Source of the DNA: Deltaproteobacteria bacterium
Lineage (GTDB): Bacteria > Myxococcota_A > UBA9160 > UBA6930
DNA length: 58,835 nt
Direction: 5' to 3'
Assembly: GCA_028817435.1 (NCBI GenBank)
Contig: JAPPPQ010000023.1
Coordinates: 1 to 58,835, forward strand
This document shows positions 35,804 to 44,509 of the stretch, piece after piece. The first letter of the stretch is position 1. Each line of letters begins with the position of its first letter. A program made the position numbers and the translations under genes. Below the pieces are notes generated by a model, which worked only from the letters and a program-made list of their open reading frames with translations, ran no database searches and was not told where the DNA came from.

Positions 35804-35813
35804 ACGGGGCCGC
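35791..35813 (+). terminator. Perfect inverted repeat at the P450 stop codon
   Basis: GCGGCCCC and GGGGCCGC pair around a 7-nt loop that contains the TGA. The 8-bp GC stem should be stable, but no T-run follows, so it may be a processing or pausing signal and not a true intrinsic terminator. The next gene's promoter starts immediately after it. Confidence 0.4.
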
Positions 35814-35823
35814 CCGCTGAAGC

Positions 35824-35829
35824 TATACT
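35824..35829 (+). promoter_or_regulatory. -10 element of the SDR gene (leaderless)
   Basis: TATACT is followed by 7 nt and the ATG at 35837; CTGAAC lies 18 nt upstream as a weak -35. No Shine-Dalgarno is present. Confidence 0.45.
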
Positions 35830-35836
35830 TCCGCGC

Positions 35837-36652
35837 ATGGAAATCACAGACCGCGTTGCGGTGATTACGGGTGGGGCCAGCGGCATTGGCAGGGAGCTGG
35901 CGCGGCGCTTTCACGCCGAAGGGGCGCGCCATGTGGCGGTGGTGGACCGCGACGCCGCGGGCGCGCAAACCGCCGCAGCAGAGATTGGCGGCAGCGGCTT
36001 CGGGCTCGATGTGGCGGACGAAGCCGCGCTGCGCGCCATGGTGGCCGAGGTGGAGCGCGCGCAGGGGCCCATCTCTGTCTTCGTATCGAACGCGGGCTAT
36101 GTGGCGCTGGGCGGTTTGGAAGCGCCCACCGCAGATTTGCAGCGTATGTGGGAGGTGCATGTGCTGTCGCATCTCTACGCCGCGCGCGCCGTGCTGCCCG
36201 GAATGATCGAGCGCGGCGAAGGCTATCTGCTGAACACCGCCTCTGCGGCGGGTCTGCTCTCGCAATTCGGCTCGCTGCACTACTCGGTCACCAAGCACGC
36301 CGCCGTTTCGCTGGCCGAGTGGCTCGCCATCACCCACGGCCACCAGGGCATCCGCGTCTCCGTGCTCTGTCCGCAGGCCGTCGAGACGAACATCATCGCC
36401 AACAGCCCCCTGCGCGACGAGCAGGGTCCCAATGTCGCCTCTCGCGACGGCGTGCTGCAGCCCGGCGCAGTGGCCGATTGCGTCATGGACGCCATGCGCT
36501 CCGAGCGCTTCTGGGTGCTGCCGCACCCCGAAGTCGCCGAATACGCCCGCCGCAAGGCCAACGATGTGGACCGCTGGATCTCCGGCATGCAGCGCTGGCA
36601 ACAACGCCTCTTCGCCAACACCACCCATCCGGCAGATCTGTTGAAAGGCTGA
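35837..36652 (+). CDS. Short-chain dehydrogenase/reductase
   Basis: Classical SDR of 271 residues. The NAD(P)-binding motif is TGGASGIG. An acidic residue after beta-2 (VVDRDA) suggests NAD(H) preference. SNAGYV (NNAG equivalent), the catalytic Ser in NTASAAG and YSVTK (Tyr-x3-Lys) complete the active site. Substrate unknown; it acts in the cytoplasm. The stop is immediately followed by the convergent methyltransferase remnant. Transcribed from its own leaderless-type promoter. Confidence 0.93.
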   Translation: MEITDRVAVITGGASGIGRELARRFHAEGARHVAVVDRDAAGAQTAAAEIGGSGFGLDVADEAALRAMVAEVERAQGPISVFVSNAGYVALGGLEAPTADLQRMWEVHVLSHLYAARAVLPGMIERGEGYLLNTASAAGLLSQFGSLHYSVTKHAAVSLAEWLAITHGHQGIRVSVLCPQAVETNIIANSPLRDEQGPNVASRDGVLQPGAVADCVMDAMRSERFWVLPHPEVAEYARRKANDVDRWISGMQRWQQRLFANTTHPADLLKG

Positions 36653-37316
36653 TTACTCCAGAACCCTGGAGAGAACCACGGGGAAATTTTGGATGTGGCT
36701 CTTTGCGTAGGACTTCCAGCCGTGCTGAAGGCACCGGCTGGTGCTCTCAATGTAAAATTCCATATGCTCGGAATTCAGCTCCCGAAGCAGTTTCTCGGCG
36801 GAGATTCCGCGCTTCGGCTTGACGGCGTATCCCGAATAAAAAGTCGTCCGGGGATTCTTGCAGAGTTGAAAGTTGGGTTTCCGGTTGATTCCCGAAGTAA
36901 TGATTTTCCGGCCAAACCCGCTTGTAATGCTGACCTGCCGCCCGAACTGAAACCACTTTGCGGGATCAAATGCGCCCTTGTCTCGATTGAGCAGTGTCTC
37001 TTTGTTGGCAAGGAGCCATTTCAAAGAAAATGATGAAGAGATCGGTGGCGCCTTCCCCGAGCTTCCAGTTTTTCCGGATCATCCGCGCCGCCGGGATTCG
37101 AGGTTCTGGACTCGAACATAAGGCGGGTTTCCCACCACATGCCTTCGGCAGCGCGCAGAGCGCTTTGGCGGCTTCGGCGAGAATTGCGCCATCCCCACAG
37201 GCGGGATCGCAAAGGACGGGAATCTCGTGATTCGTGATACGCGCCTCGCGCAATATGCGGCGGGCAAGAGGCGCGGGCGTATAGACTTCCCCATGCTTCT
37301 TACGCGCGATTTGCAT
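36653..37316 (-). pseudogene. Decayed Eco57I-like (type IIG-type) N6-adenine DNA methyltransferase
   Basis: Pieces of one methyltransferase lie in order but in three frames. First HGEVYTPAPLARRIL and motif I DPACGDGAIL, then in another frame HVVGNPPYVRVQNL (motif IV), then back in the first frame GEGATDLFIIFFE, and in the third frame KWLLANKETLLNRDKG. The third-frame piece continues with the TaqI-C-like tail FYSGYAVKPK, KLLRELNS, HMEFYIESTSR and GWKSYAKSHIQNF. The regions that normally lie between these blocks are missing, so besides frameshifts there are internal deletions; about 0.66 kb remains of a gene usually over 1.5 kb. It directly follows the type III-like res gene on the same strand, so it was probably the third gene of that operon. 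Confidence 0.82.
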
Positions 37317-37320
37317 ATGT

Positions 37321-40300
37321 TCAGGCCGGGAGATCAATGAGGGTCTGGATGAGGTCGGTGTCGTCGCTGAAGAGGATGTGGTGTTCCCGGAATTTCTGCT
37401 CGTCCCACCCCCGGCCCCACATATCTGCGAGCTCGCTCTGGGGCGTTTCGGAGATGATATAGGAATCGAATGTCAGTTGCGGCTGGTCCGGGTAGCGCCC
37501 GGAAAGCTTATCGGAAATATCGGCGAGCCACTCGTGCAGCTTCACCCGGGGATTGTTGTCGGGGTGATTCTCCTGCCGCATACCGTGGGGTTCCACAAAA
37601 ACAATGCGCTGCGCCTTGTTTCGCTTGACCCAGAGAATGAAGTCGGGGTAGAAGTTCTCGCCGCCCTCGTCGGGGAAGCCGATCCCCCGGCGCGGGAGAT
37701 TGCGCAGCAGGAAAATTGAGAGATCGGCGAGATTCTGCGAATTGCGGTGGCAGAATTCCTTGAGGTTTTTGACGAATTTCTGCTCGCTGTCTTCCAGCCC
37801 GGGCGGGGCAATTCGAATCTTTCCGTTGGGGCGGCGCAACAGCAGCGGCTGGAAGAGGTGGCGGTCGAAGTAGATGTTGTGGAGTGCGTCTTCGGCGCGG
37901 TTGTCCCACTGCTCGTTGTATTTCTGGTTTGCCATTTCGATTGCGGCGCGGAGCTTTTCGGTCAATTCGCGCTCGTTTCTGGGAACAAAGACGCTGTAAT
38001 CCTGAAAATTTCCGTGCGCTTCGCTCAGCTTTCCGGTCTTCATGTTCTCGGCCTGCCAGCGCCGCTCGTGCGTGTGGTGCAGGCGGTCGGCGTATTTGAG
38101 CAGGGCGGCGGCGGCGGCTTCTTGCAGGCGCTGCCGCTCTGCAAAGGTTTCGATATGCAGGTAATCCTCCGAGGCCCGGATGCGGACGCAGTTCTCCACG
38201 ATTTCCCGCAGGTTCTCCCTGTTGAGAAGCAGATTGCTCCAGTTCCGCTGATCTTTGTGGTCAATGAGTCGAGTGAACAGGTCGTCCCAGTCAAGCAGGT
38301 CCAGGCTCTCTTCGGGAATGCGCTGCTCTGCGGGTGTCTTTGGCTTCGCGCCGTTATCGCTGCTGGCGACGGATTCGATAATGTGCAGGCGTTCGGAGAA
38401 ATCCACCGTGACACGGATGTTTGGGCTGGATTCCAGCACAACAGTCTCGCCGAATTCGCCCTCCAGCTTCGGGACGAACAGGCCCTCGTGCAGAAATTCC
38501 GAGTTGGGGTGCGTTTGCAGAGGCAGCTTGATTTCGTCAACGCCCTCGCGCTCCAGGTAGCGCCGGAAGTTATCCAGAAAGTTGGCGCGCACGGCGAAGA
38601 TGTTGAGCGTTTCGAGCAATTTCAGGTGTTCGGGGTGCTCGCCTTCCAAATGCGCGCTGCGCTTCAGCGTCATGTCGCGCCCGCGCAGGCGCACGCCGCG
38701 CCCGAACAACTGGATAATCTCCGCGCCCTCGCTCCGGCCCACATTCAGCAGTCCCATTCCAGCCACCCGCCAGGAATTCCAGCCCTCCATGAATTTCTTT
38801 GCGCCGATCAGCAAATTGACCGGCGAATCGGGCTCGTTGACGCGGGCGAACAGGGAATCGCTCAGGGCATCCTCGACGAAAGAGACGGGGTAGTTGTCCC
38901 GGATCAAATTGCAGAGCGCATTGGCATCGCCGACGGAGATTATGCCGAAGGGTTCGTTCTGGCCGACGCGCAGGCTGATTTCTCCCTTTGCCAGCTTCAG
39001 GGGCGACACCTGCAATGCGCCGCCGCCGGTGGCGCGGAAGACCCGCCGCATGATGTCGGCATAGACCGCCTCGGCAGCGCGGCCTTCGAGATAGGGGAAG
39101 CTGCCGCGGAAAACATCGCGCCCCTCGCTGTCCTGCAGGCCGGATTGGCCCTTGAGGAGCTTTTCCACCCACTTGGTTGCGCGCCCGCGCTCGTTGCGAA
39201 TGAAGTGGTGCAGAAATCCGACGAGCTGCGCGACATCCGAATCGGTGCTCGCCACCCGGGAGCCCAGCAGGAGCAGCAGCGGCCGCTCCAGCCGATAGGG
39301 CCGCAACGCACTGCCCTGCTCCTCGAAGCAGCAGAGCTGCTGGTGGAAGCTGAGCAGGTTCCCGGCCATTTGCATATCGGTCTTGTTCCCGGTCGAGTCC
39401 CTCGCCAGGTTCTGCACTCTGAAATCCTTGCCGAAGCCGTCTTTGTAGAAATGCTTGTAGGAGTAATCGAAGAGAATGCTCTTGCCGTAGCTATGGGTGA
39501 GAGAATCGTCATTGGCGGCGAAAATTGCCTGTCCGAAAGTGGCGCTGTATTCAAAGGTGAAGCCGCCCCGGCCCACGCGCTCCCGCGCCTTGAACCACTC
39601 TTCGCCGCCGCTTCCCTTGTGCCCTTCGTCCACAAAGACCAGGTTGCGCCCGTCAAAACGCTCCAGCGGAATGCTGGCGCCGTGGCCCCGCTTCTGCCTT
39701 GCCAATTTGGTGATTTCAATTATCTGCACCGCGTCTCCGCCGGGGAGCAGCCCGGTGGATTCATCCACGCGCCGGGCGGGAATGCCGGAGAGCGCGAATT
39801 CCTCCCGATGCTGTTCGCTCAGGCGCTCATTGGGAGTGAGCAGCAGAATGTTGTCCAGTTGCTCCCAAGCGCCCAAAGTGCGCCCCGCGCGGGGGAAGTA
39901 GTGCAGAAACTGCCGGTAGTTGAGATGCAGCAGCAGCGTCTTGCCGCTGCCGGTGGCCATCCAGAAGGCGATTTTGCGCAGATCGCTCTGTGTGAACTTC
40001 GGAAACCCCTGGAGGTGCTCGGAGGAGCGGTTGTGCTCGCCGAGAAAGCCGTTCAGATCGGCCAGCAGGCTGTGTGGCGCTGAGAAGAGGCGGTGCAGGT
40101 AGTATTCCGTTCCCAGCGCGGCAAGCAGCTGAAAGTATTTGAGCGCTACCGGCTCGCTGCGCCGGGTGTTCATCTTCTCGAGATGGCGCGCAATGTTGGC
40201 GTCGTAGAGGGCGAGATGGCCGGGCGGAATCTGCAGAGCATCCTGCCCCTGCAACACGGAGAGAATGTTGCTCTGGCCGTCCCGCCGCCCCTCGCTGTCC

Positions 40301-40434
40301 CTGCACTTTTCGAGCATTGCGGTGTTGTCCGCAAAGCCGAATTGGCGGCAGAGCCAGCGCACCAGGGCCAACTGCCGCTCAAGGCGCAGGCGGCGCTGTC
40401 CGTCGGTGGGCTTCGGGCTGCGTCGTCGCGGCAT
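37321..40434 (-). CDS. Type III-like restriction enzyme, Res subunit (SF2 helicase)
   Basis: The 1037-residue translocase/nuclease has Walker A ATGSGKT (160–166), LVFVDEGHKG as motif II, motif III YSATFGQA, and motifs V–VI in NLLIGAKKFMEGWNSW and IIQLFGRGVRL. Near the C-terminus (about residues 930–955) a PD...E-x-x pattern is present (FYPDFILWV, then VFVEPHG), where a canonical nuclease would have Lys and this protein has His. It works with the Mod gene 3 nt upstream on the same strand. The pair forms a type III-like R-M system; target unknown. Confidence 0.9.
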   Translation of the reverse strand: MPRRRSPKPTDGQRRLRLERQLALVRWLCRQFGFADNTAMLEKCRDSEGRRDGQSNILSVLQGQDALQIPPGHLALYDANIARHLEKMNTRRSEPVALKYFQLLAALGTEYYLHRLFSAPHSLLADLNGFLGEHNRSSEHLQGFPKFTQSDLRKIAFWMATGSGKTLLLHLNYRQFLHYFPRAGRTLGAWEQLDNILLLTPNERLSEQHREEFALSGIPARRVDESTGLLPGGDAVQIIEITKLARQKRGHGASIPLERFDGRNLVFVDEGHKGSGGEEWFKARERVGRGGFTFEYSATFGQAIFAANDDSLTHSYGKSILFDYSYKHFYKDGFGKDFRVQNLARDSTGNKTDMQMAGNLLSFHQQLCCFEEQGSALRPYRLERPLLLLLGSRVASTDSDVAQLVGFLHHFIRNERGRATKWVEKLLKGQSGLQDSEGRDVFRGSFPYLEGRAAEAVYADIMRRVFRATGGGALQVSPLKLAKGEISLRVGQNEPFGIISVGDANALCNLIRDNYPVSFVEDALSDSLFARVNEPDSPVNLLIGAKKFMEGWNSWRVAGMGLLNVGRSEGAEIIQLFGRGVRLRGRDMTLKRSAHLEGEHPEHLKLLETLNIFAVRANFLDNFRRYLEREGVDEIKLPLQTHPNSEFLHEGLFVPKLEGEFGETVVLESSPNIRVTVDFSERLHIIESVASSDNGAKPKTPAEQRIPEESLDLLDWDDLFTRLIDHKDQRNWSNLLLNRENLREIVENCVRIRASEDYLHIETFAERQRLQEAAAAALLKYADRLHHTHERRWQAENMKTGKLSEAHGNFQDYSVFVPRNERELTEKLRAAIEMANQKYNEQWDNRAEDALHNIYFDRHLFQPLLLRRPNGKIRIAPPGLEDSEQKFVKNLKEFCHRNSQNLADLSIFLLRNLPRRGIGFPDEGGENFYPDFILWVKRNKAQRIVFVEPHGMRQENHPDNNPRVKLHEWLADISDKLSGRYPDQPQLTFDSYIISETPQSELADMWGRGWDEQKFREHHILFSDDTDLIQTLIDLPA

Positions 40435-40437
40435 GGC

Positions 40438-43400
40438 CTATGTGGCGAAGAGGCGGGTTTGGAAGATGGGGTCTAGGGATTGGGCGTGGGGGAGCAGGGA
40501 GTCGGAGTTAGTGTAGATGCGGGTGGGGTTGTTGGCAAGGGCGTGGGTGGTCAGGAAGTCGCGGTCGCGCTCGAAGTCGGTGGGGGTCCAGTCTTTGGTG
40601 GTGCGCCAGATGATGGTGGTTTGGTGGCCTTCGGAGAGGCCGGTGTAGATTTGGTAGGTGTGAGGGCCGTTTTGGAGGGTGCGGCGGGTTTGGGTTTGGA
40701 GGCCGATGAGGTAGTTGAAGGTTTCGGGGAGGTCCACGGGGGTTTCCTGGAAGTTGCCGTTGCGGCGGATGCGGAGTTTGTAATCGAAGGGGGTGCTGAG
40801 CTGGGCGGGGTTGAGCAAGGAGGGGGATTGGCGGGTTTCCCAGTCGAGCATGTAGCGCAGCAGGTAGTCGGGGAACTTCATGGCGGCCTGGGTGCTGTTG
40901 TCGTCTTTGAATTGGATGTTTTCCAGGGCGTCTTCGTAGGATTCGAGGCGCTGGTATTTGAGCAGGCGGGGGGAGCGGGCGGCTTCTTCCGGGGTGGCGG
41001 CGCGCCTGGGCTTGCCGTCTTTCCATTCGGGGGCGTAGGTGATCTTTTTGATGCGCGGCAGCAGGACGTTGTCGAAATGGTCGCCCATTTCGATGAGGAT
41101 GAATTTGCGCTGTCCGCCGTCCTCCCGGTTGAGGTTGATTATGGCGTGTCCGGTGGTGCCGGAGCCGGCGAAGAAGTCGAGAATGCTTGCGGCGCTGTTG
41201 TTTGCGCCGGAGGCCAGCAGGCAATCTTTCACCAATTCGATTGATTTGGGAAAATCAAAAGGCGCGTTGGGCAGAATGTTCTTGAGCGCCTTCGTGCCGT
41301 GGTTTGCGGAAGAATATTTGCCGTCGTCCCACCATGTCTTTGGCATGGCGCTCTCGTCCATTCGGATTTTGAAGTCTATACTGATTCCATCGCTGGTATC
41401 TCGGCGAACGCGATATTCACCGGGCGCTTGCATTACCCGTTCCCAGCCATGGTGCCAGTTTTTCTCCAATTTTACGCTGTCCGTTTCTCTGGTGGGCCAA
41501 ACCGCAACTTCATCAGTTTTGGGGGCTTCCAAAATTTTGTATTGGCGTTGATCCTCATTCCAGTTCAATTTTGGAATTCGCATCGAATTGTTGGAATCGA
41601 TATAAATTGGATAGAACATTTTCGGCCGGTCTTCTCTCCGGTCATTGGATCCATGCCGAATCAAATTATTCCAGGCAAATCGCCCGATTTCATCGAAAAA
41701 CGGGTAGCGATCCAGCTCTTTTTGCGTTTTTGCCAACACGCCAGGCATTGCTTTTGAATTTCCATAAAACAGAGCATATTCGTGCGAAGGGGAAAATTTC
41801 TCGCTCGATTTGCGCCCTGCGGGCGTGGAACGCACCGGCACAATTCCCAATTCCCGCTCAAACAGCAGTTGCAGGAGATTGCGCAGGCGCCAAACCTCTT
41901 CGTCGTCAATTGCGCAGCACAAAACGCCATTGACGGGCATGAGCCCTTTTGCTTTTTCCAGGCGATTTTCCACCAATGAAAGCCACGATGAATGCTTGTA
42001 ATTATTTTTGTATAGTATGGCCGAAGCGTCTGTGTTATAAGGTGGGTCAATGTAAATGCACTTCACCTGTCCCCGGTATTTCTCCGCCAGCAAATTCAGG
42101 CCCTGGAAATTCTCGCCGCGAATCAGCACGCCGTCGCAAGCGCCGTCAATGTCCTCGAATTGCGCCAGCAGCTTGTCCCTGAATTCGCCGCCGAAGTGCG
42201 CGGTGTCCACGAGCAGTGTGGGGTTGGCGCGCAGTGCGTCCAGCCGCTTGGCCTTCGTTGCCTTCATATCCAGCAACGCGCGCCACTCTTTCCACTGGGC
42301 GTCGCAGGCTGCGATTTCGGCGAGCAGTTTCTCGTCCTGTATCTGTCCCACGGCGGCGCACCAGTGGGTCTGGGTGACAAACTTCTTCTTTTCGAACAGG
42401 CGCTTCTGGAAATTCTCAATCTGCGCCAGAAATTCAATGATGCGCCCGCCCACGGTGCGGATTACCCGGAGCAGGTGAAAGCGGCCTTCGGCGGCGAATT
42501 CTCCGGCGTTCTCCAGATCGTCCAGGCTCAGCACTTCGTTTTTGATGTAGAAATCCAGCTCTCGGGAAAGGAAGCCATGCAGGTTCTTGTGAATGAAGTA
42601 ATCCGAGGTGTTGCGGCAGGCATAGCGGCGCATATGGGGGAGGAGTGCGTCGCCCGCTACGGGGAGCGTCTTTTCGAAGTGGGGCAGCGCCTTTTGCAAA
42701 ATCTTTTCCTGCAGGCCGTTGCCGCCGCCAACCCTGGCCTTTTCCCCTGTCTTGAAGGGGCGGTAATCGAAGGGGATGGTGATGGCGTTGCCGTCGCAGG
42801 TTGCCTGCTTTGCCAGCGGGAAGAAGAAACGCTTGTCGCCCTTTCTGTTGTCTTGCTCGGTATCGGCGTTTTGCAGGGTGAAGCGCACGCTGTATTGGCC
42901 GAGGCGGAATTGGTAGCGGGCGAAATTCTCGCCGGTCTTGATGTAATACTGGTCGCGATTGGCCCAGTGCAGGTGCACTTCTTCGCCGTTGTAGGGGATG
43001 GCGTAGCGCTCGCGGGCCGAATAGCGGCGCTTTGAAATGAAGTCGCCGTCTTCGTAGTAGCGGCTGAAGAAGGTGTGCAGGTGGTTGAAGGCGGCCTGCT
43101 GCATTTCCTCTTCGGTGGGGAGCTTTCCCGCGCGCCTGCGCGCGTTCTGGTAGGTGATTGTGATTGGCCGCTTGAGATGCTCGGGAGCCAGTTCGCCGTC
43201 TGCTGTGAGTGCGTCTTCTCCGAGCGTCTCCAGGAGATTGTTCCTGGCGTTTTCCAGATCCTCCTCAAAAGAGGTGCGCGCTTGCCGAAGCCCCTTTTTG
43301 AGTCCGTCTTGCACGGCGGCCTCGAGATCGTTCTCAATGAAATTCTCAATGGCGGCCCGCTTGTGGTTCATAATGCGGTAGATGCCGAAATCGAGCTCGG

Positions 43401-43458
43401 CGCTGTTGAATTGGAAGATTTCGCGCAGCAGGCCGCGGAATTGCCGGCGGGTTTCCAT
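40438..43458 (-). CDS. Type III-like site-specific DNA methyltransferase (Mod)
   Basis: The 1006-residue methyltransferase has a long N-terminal domain beginning FRGLLREIFQFNSAELDFG, a family of large Mod proteins usually paired with a ~1000-residue helicase. The catalytic motif IV IYIDPPYNTD lies mid-protein, and SAM motif I DFFAGSGTTGHAI follows, so the order is beta-type. A target-recognition stretch of lower GC (about 41.2–41.9 kb) lies between them. The start is ATG with no Shine-Dalgarno; TATGCT ends 6 nt upstream, a leaderless arrangement. The stop is 3 nt before the res start. Confidence 0.91.
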   Translation of the reverse strand: METRRQFRGLLREIFQFNSAELDFGIYRIMNHKRAAIENFIENDLEAAVQDGLKKGLRQARTSFEEDLENARNNLLETLGEDALTADGELAPEHLKRPITITYQNARRRAGKLPTEEEMQQAAFNHLHTFFSRYYEDGDFISKRRYSARERYAIPYNGEEVHLHWANRDQYYIKTGENFARYQFRLGQYSVRFTLQNADTEQDNRKGDKRFFFPLAKQATCDGNAITIPFDYRPFKTGEKARVGGGNGLQEKILQKALPHFEKTLPVAGDALLPHMRRYACRNTSDYFIHKNLHGFLSRELDFYIKNEVLSLDDLENAGEFAAEGRFHLLRVIRTVGGRIIEFLAQIENFQKRLFEKKKFVTQTHWCAAVGQIQDEKLLAEIAACDAQWKEWRALLDMKATKAKRLDALRANPTLLVDTAHFGGEFRDKLLAQFEDIDGACDGVLIRGENFQGLNLLAEKYRGQVKCIYIDPPYNTDASAILYKNNYKHSSWLSLVENRLEKAKGLMPVNGVLCCAIDDEEVWRLRNLLQLLFERELGIVPVRSTPAGRKSSEKFSPSHEYALFYGNSKAMPGVLAKTQKELDRYPFFDEIGRFAWNNLIRHGSNDRREDRPKMFYPIYIDSNNSMRIPKLNWNEDQRQYKILEAPKTDEVAVWPTRETDSVKLEKNWHHGWERVMQAPGEYRVRRDTSDGISIDFKIRMDESAMPKTWWDDGKYSSANHGTKALKNILPNAPFDFPKSIELVKDCLLASGANNSAASILDFFAGSGTTGHAIINLNREDGGQRKFILIEMGDHFDNVLLPRIKKITYAPEWKDGKPRRAATPEEAARSPRLLKYQRLESYEDALENIQFKDDNSTQAAMKFPDYLLRYMLDWETRQSPSLLNPAQLSTPFDYKLRIRRNGNFQETPVDLPETFNYLIGLQTQTRRTLQNGPHTYQIYTGLSEGHQTTIIWRTTKDWTPTDFERDRDFLTTHALANNPTRIYTNSDSLLPHAQSLDPIFQTRLFAT

Positions 43459-43464
43459 GGGGCG

Positions 43465-43493
43465 AGCATACCACTGCGGGGCGGGGCGTTCAC
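43465..43493 (-). promoter_or_regulatory. Promoter of the mod/res operon (leaderless)
   Basis: On the minus strand GTGAAC and TATGCT are 17 nt apart; the -10 ends 6 nt before the ATG at 43458. Confidence 0.45.
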
Positions 43494-43560
43494 GGCGGCG
43501 CGGGTGGGCGATGGCAAACTGCGTTTTAGAATGTGGCGCAGCGCCCGGAGCGGCGGCGGG

Positions 43561-44445
43561 TCAGTCCAGGGTGAAGGGGGGTTTGCCGAGTTGTTGGCGG
43601 ATGGGGGTGAAGGCGGGTTGGCGCAGGGTGCGGCGTTGCCAGTTTGCGCCGTCCACCACCAGGGTGTGGCCGCTTACATAGGCGGCGTAGGGCGAGGCGA
43701 GCCAGGTGGCGGCCCAGCCGAGTTCGTGGGGGCGGCCGCAGCGCTGGGCGGGGGTGCTCTGTTCTTCGGCGCTGTGCGGGCCGCGGCCGGGCACGGCGCG
43801 AATGTCGGCGCTTTCGTCCTGGTGCGGAAACAATCCGGGGGCGAGTCCGTTGACGCGAATGCCGTAGGGCGCCCATTCCACGGCCAGGGTTTCGGTCAGG
43901 TTCTTCACGCCGGCTTTGGCGGCGGCAGAGTGCGCGAAGCCGGGGCCGCCGGTCCAGGCGTAGCTTGCGCCGATGTTGATGATGGATGCGCCCGCGCCGC
44001 TTTGCGCGGCGATGTGGCGCCGCGCGAATTCGCGCGAGCACAGAAAGGTGCCGTTCAGCACGATATCTACCACAGCGCGCCAGCCGTTGGGAGAGAGGTC
44101 TTCGGCGGGGGAGGGGAAGTTGCCCGCGGCGTTGTTCACCAGCACGGCGGGGCGGGAAAGGGCGGCTTCTACGGCGTCGAAGGCGGCGGCCACTTGCGCG
44201 GCGTCGCGGATGTCGCAGGCCACGCCGAGGGCCTGGCCGCCGAGCTGGCGCAGCGCCGCCACCCCGGCGCTGCGGTGCGCTTCGCTGCGGGAGAGCACGG
44301 CCACGGCTGCGCCGAGCCGCGCAAAGGCCAGGGCAATGGCGCGGCCCAATCCGGTGCCGCCGCCGGTAACGGCGACGGTCTGCCCGGCGAAGGTGTCGGC
44401 GGGAAGCGCCAGTGCATGGGGCGGCGGCGGTTCGGGCAGGCCCAT
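43561..44445 (-). CDS. 2,4-dienoyl-CoA reductase-like SDR
   Basis: The 294-residue SDR has cofactor motif TGGGTGLG followed by an arginine-containing LSRSEAHR that suggests NADPH, and NNAAGNFPSPAEDLSP, a signature of peroxisomal/mitochondrial-type 2,4-dienoyl-CoA reductases. The usual Tyr-x3-Lys is replaced: the stretch reads FAHSAAAKAGV, so Lys is kept and Tyr is Ser, as those reductases also lack the canonical Tyr. It would reduce dienoyl-CoA intermediates in beta-oxidation of unsaturated chains. Divergent from the crotonase genes, with a 64-nt gap. Confidence 0.86.
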   Translation of the reverse strand: MGLPEPPPPHALALPADTFAGQTVAVTGGGTGLGRAIALAFARLGAAVAVLSRSEAHRSAGVAALRQLGGQALGVACDIRDAAQVAAAFDAVEAALSRPAVLVNNAAGNFPSPAEDLSPNGWRAVVDIVLNGTFLCSREFARRHIAAQSGAGASIINIGASYAWTGGPGFAHSAAAKAGVKNLTETLAVEWAPYGIRVNGLAPGLFPHQDESADIRAVPGRGPHSAEEQSTPAQRCGRPHELGWAATWLASPYAAYVSGHTLVVDGANWQRRTLRQPAFTPIRQQLGKPPFTLD

Positions 44446-44495
44446 GCGCGAAGCTTACGGCGCGCGGCGCGCGCGTCAAAGGGGCGCTGCGCCGT

Positions 44496-44501
44496 GATAC
44501 T
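44496..44501 (+). promoter_or_regulatory. -10 element of the first crotonase gene (leaderless)
   Basis: GATACT is followed by 8 nt and GTG at 44510; no ribosome-binding site. Confidence 0.35.
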
Positions 44502-44509
44502 CTGCGCGC

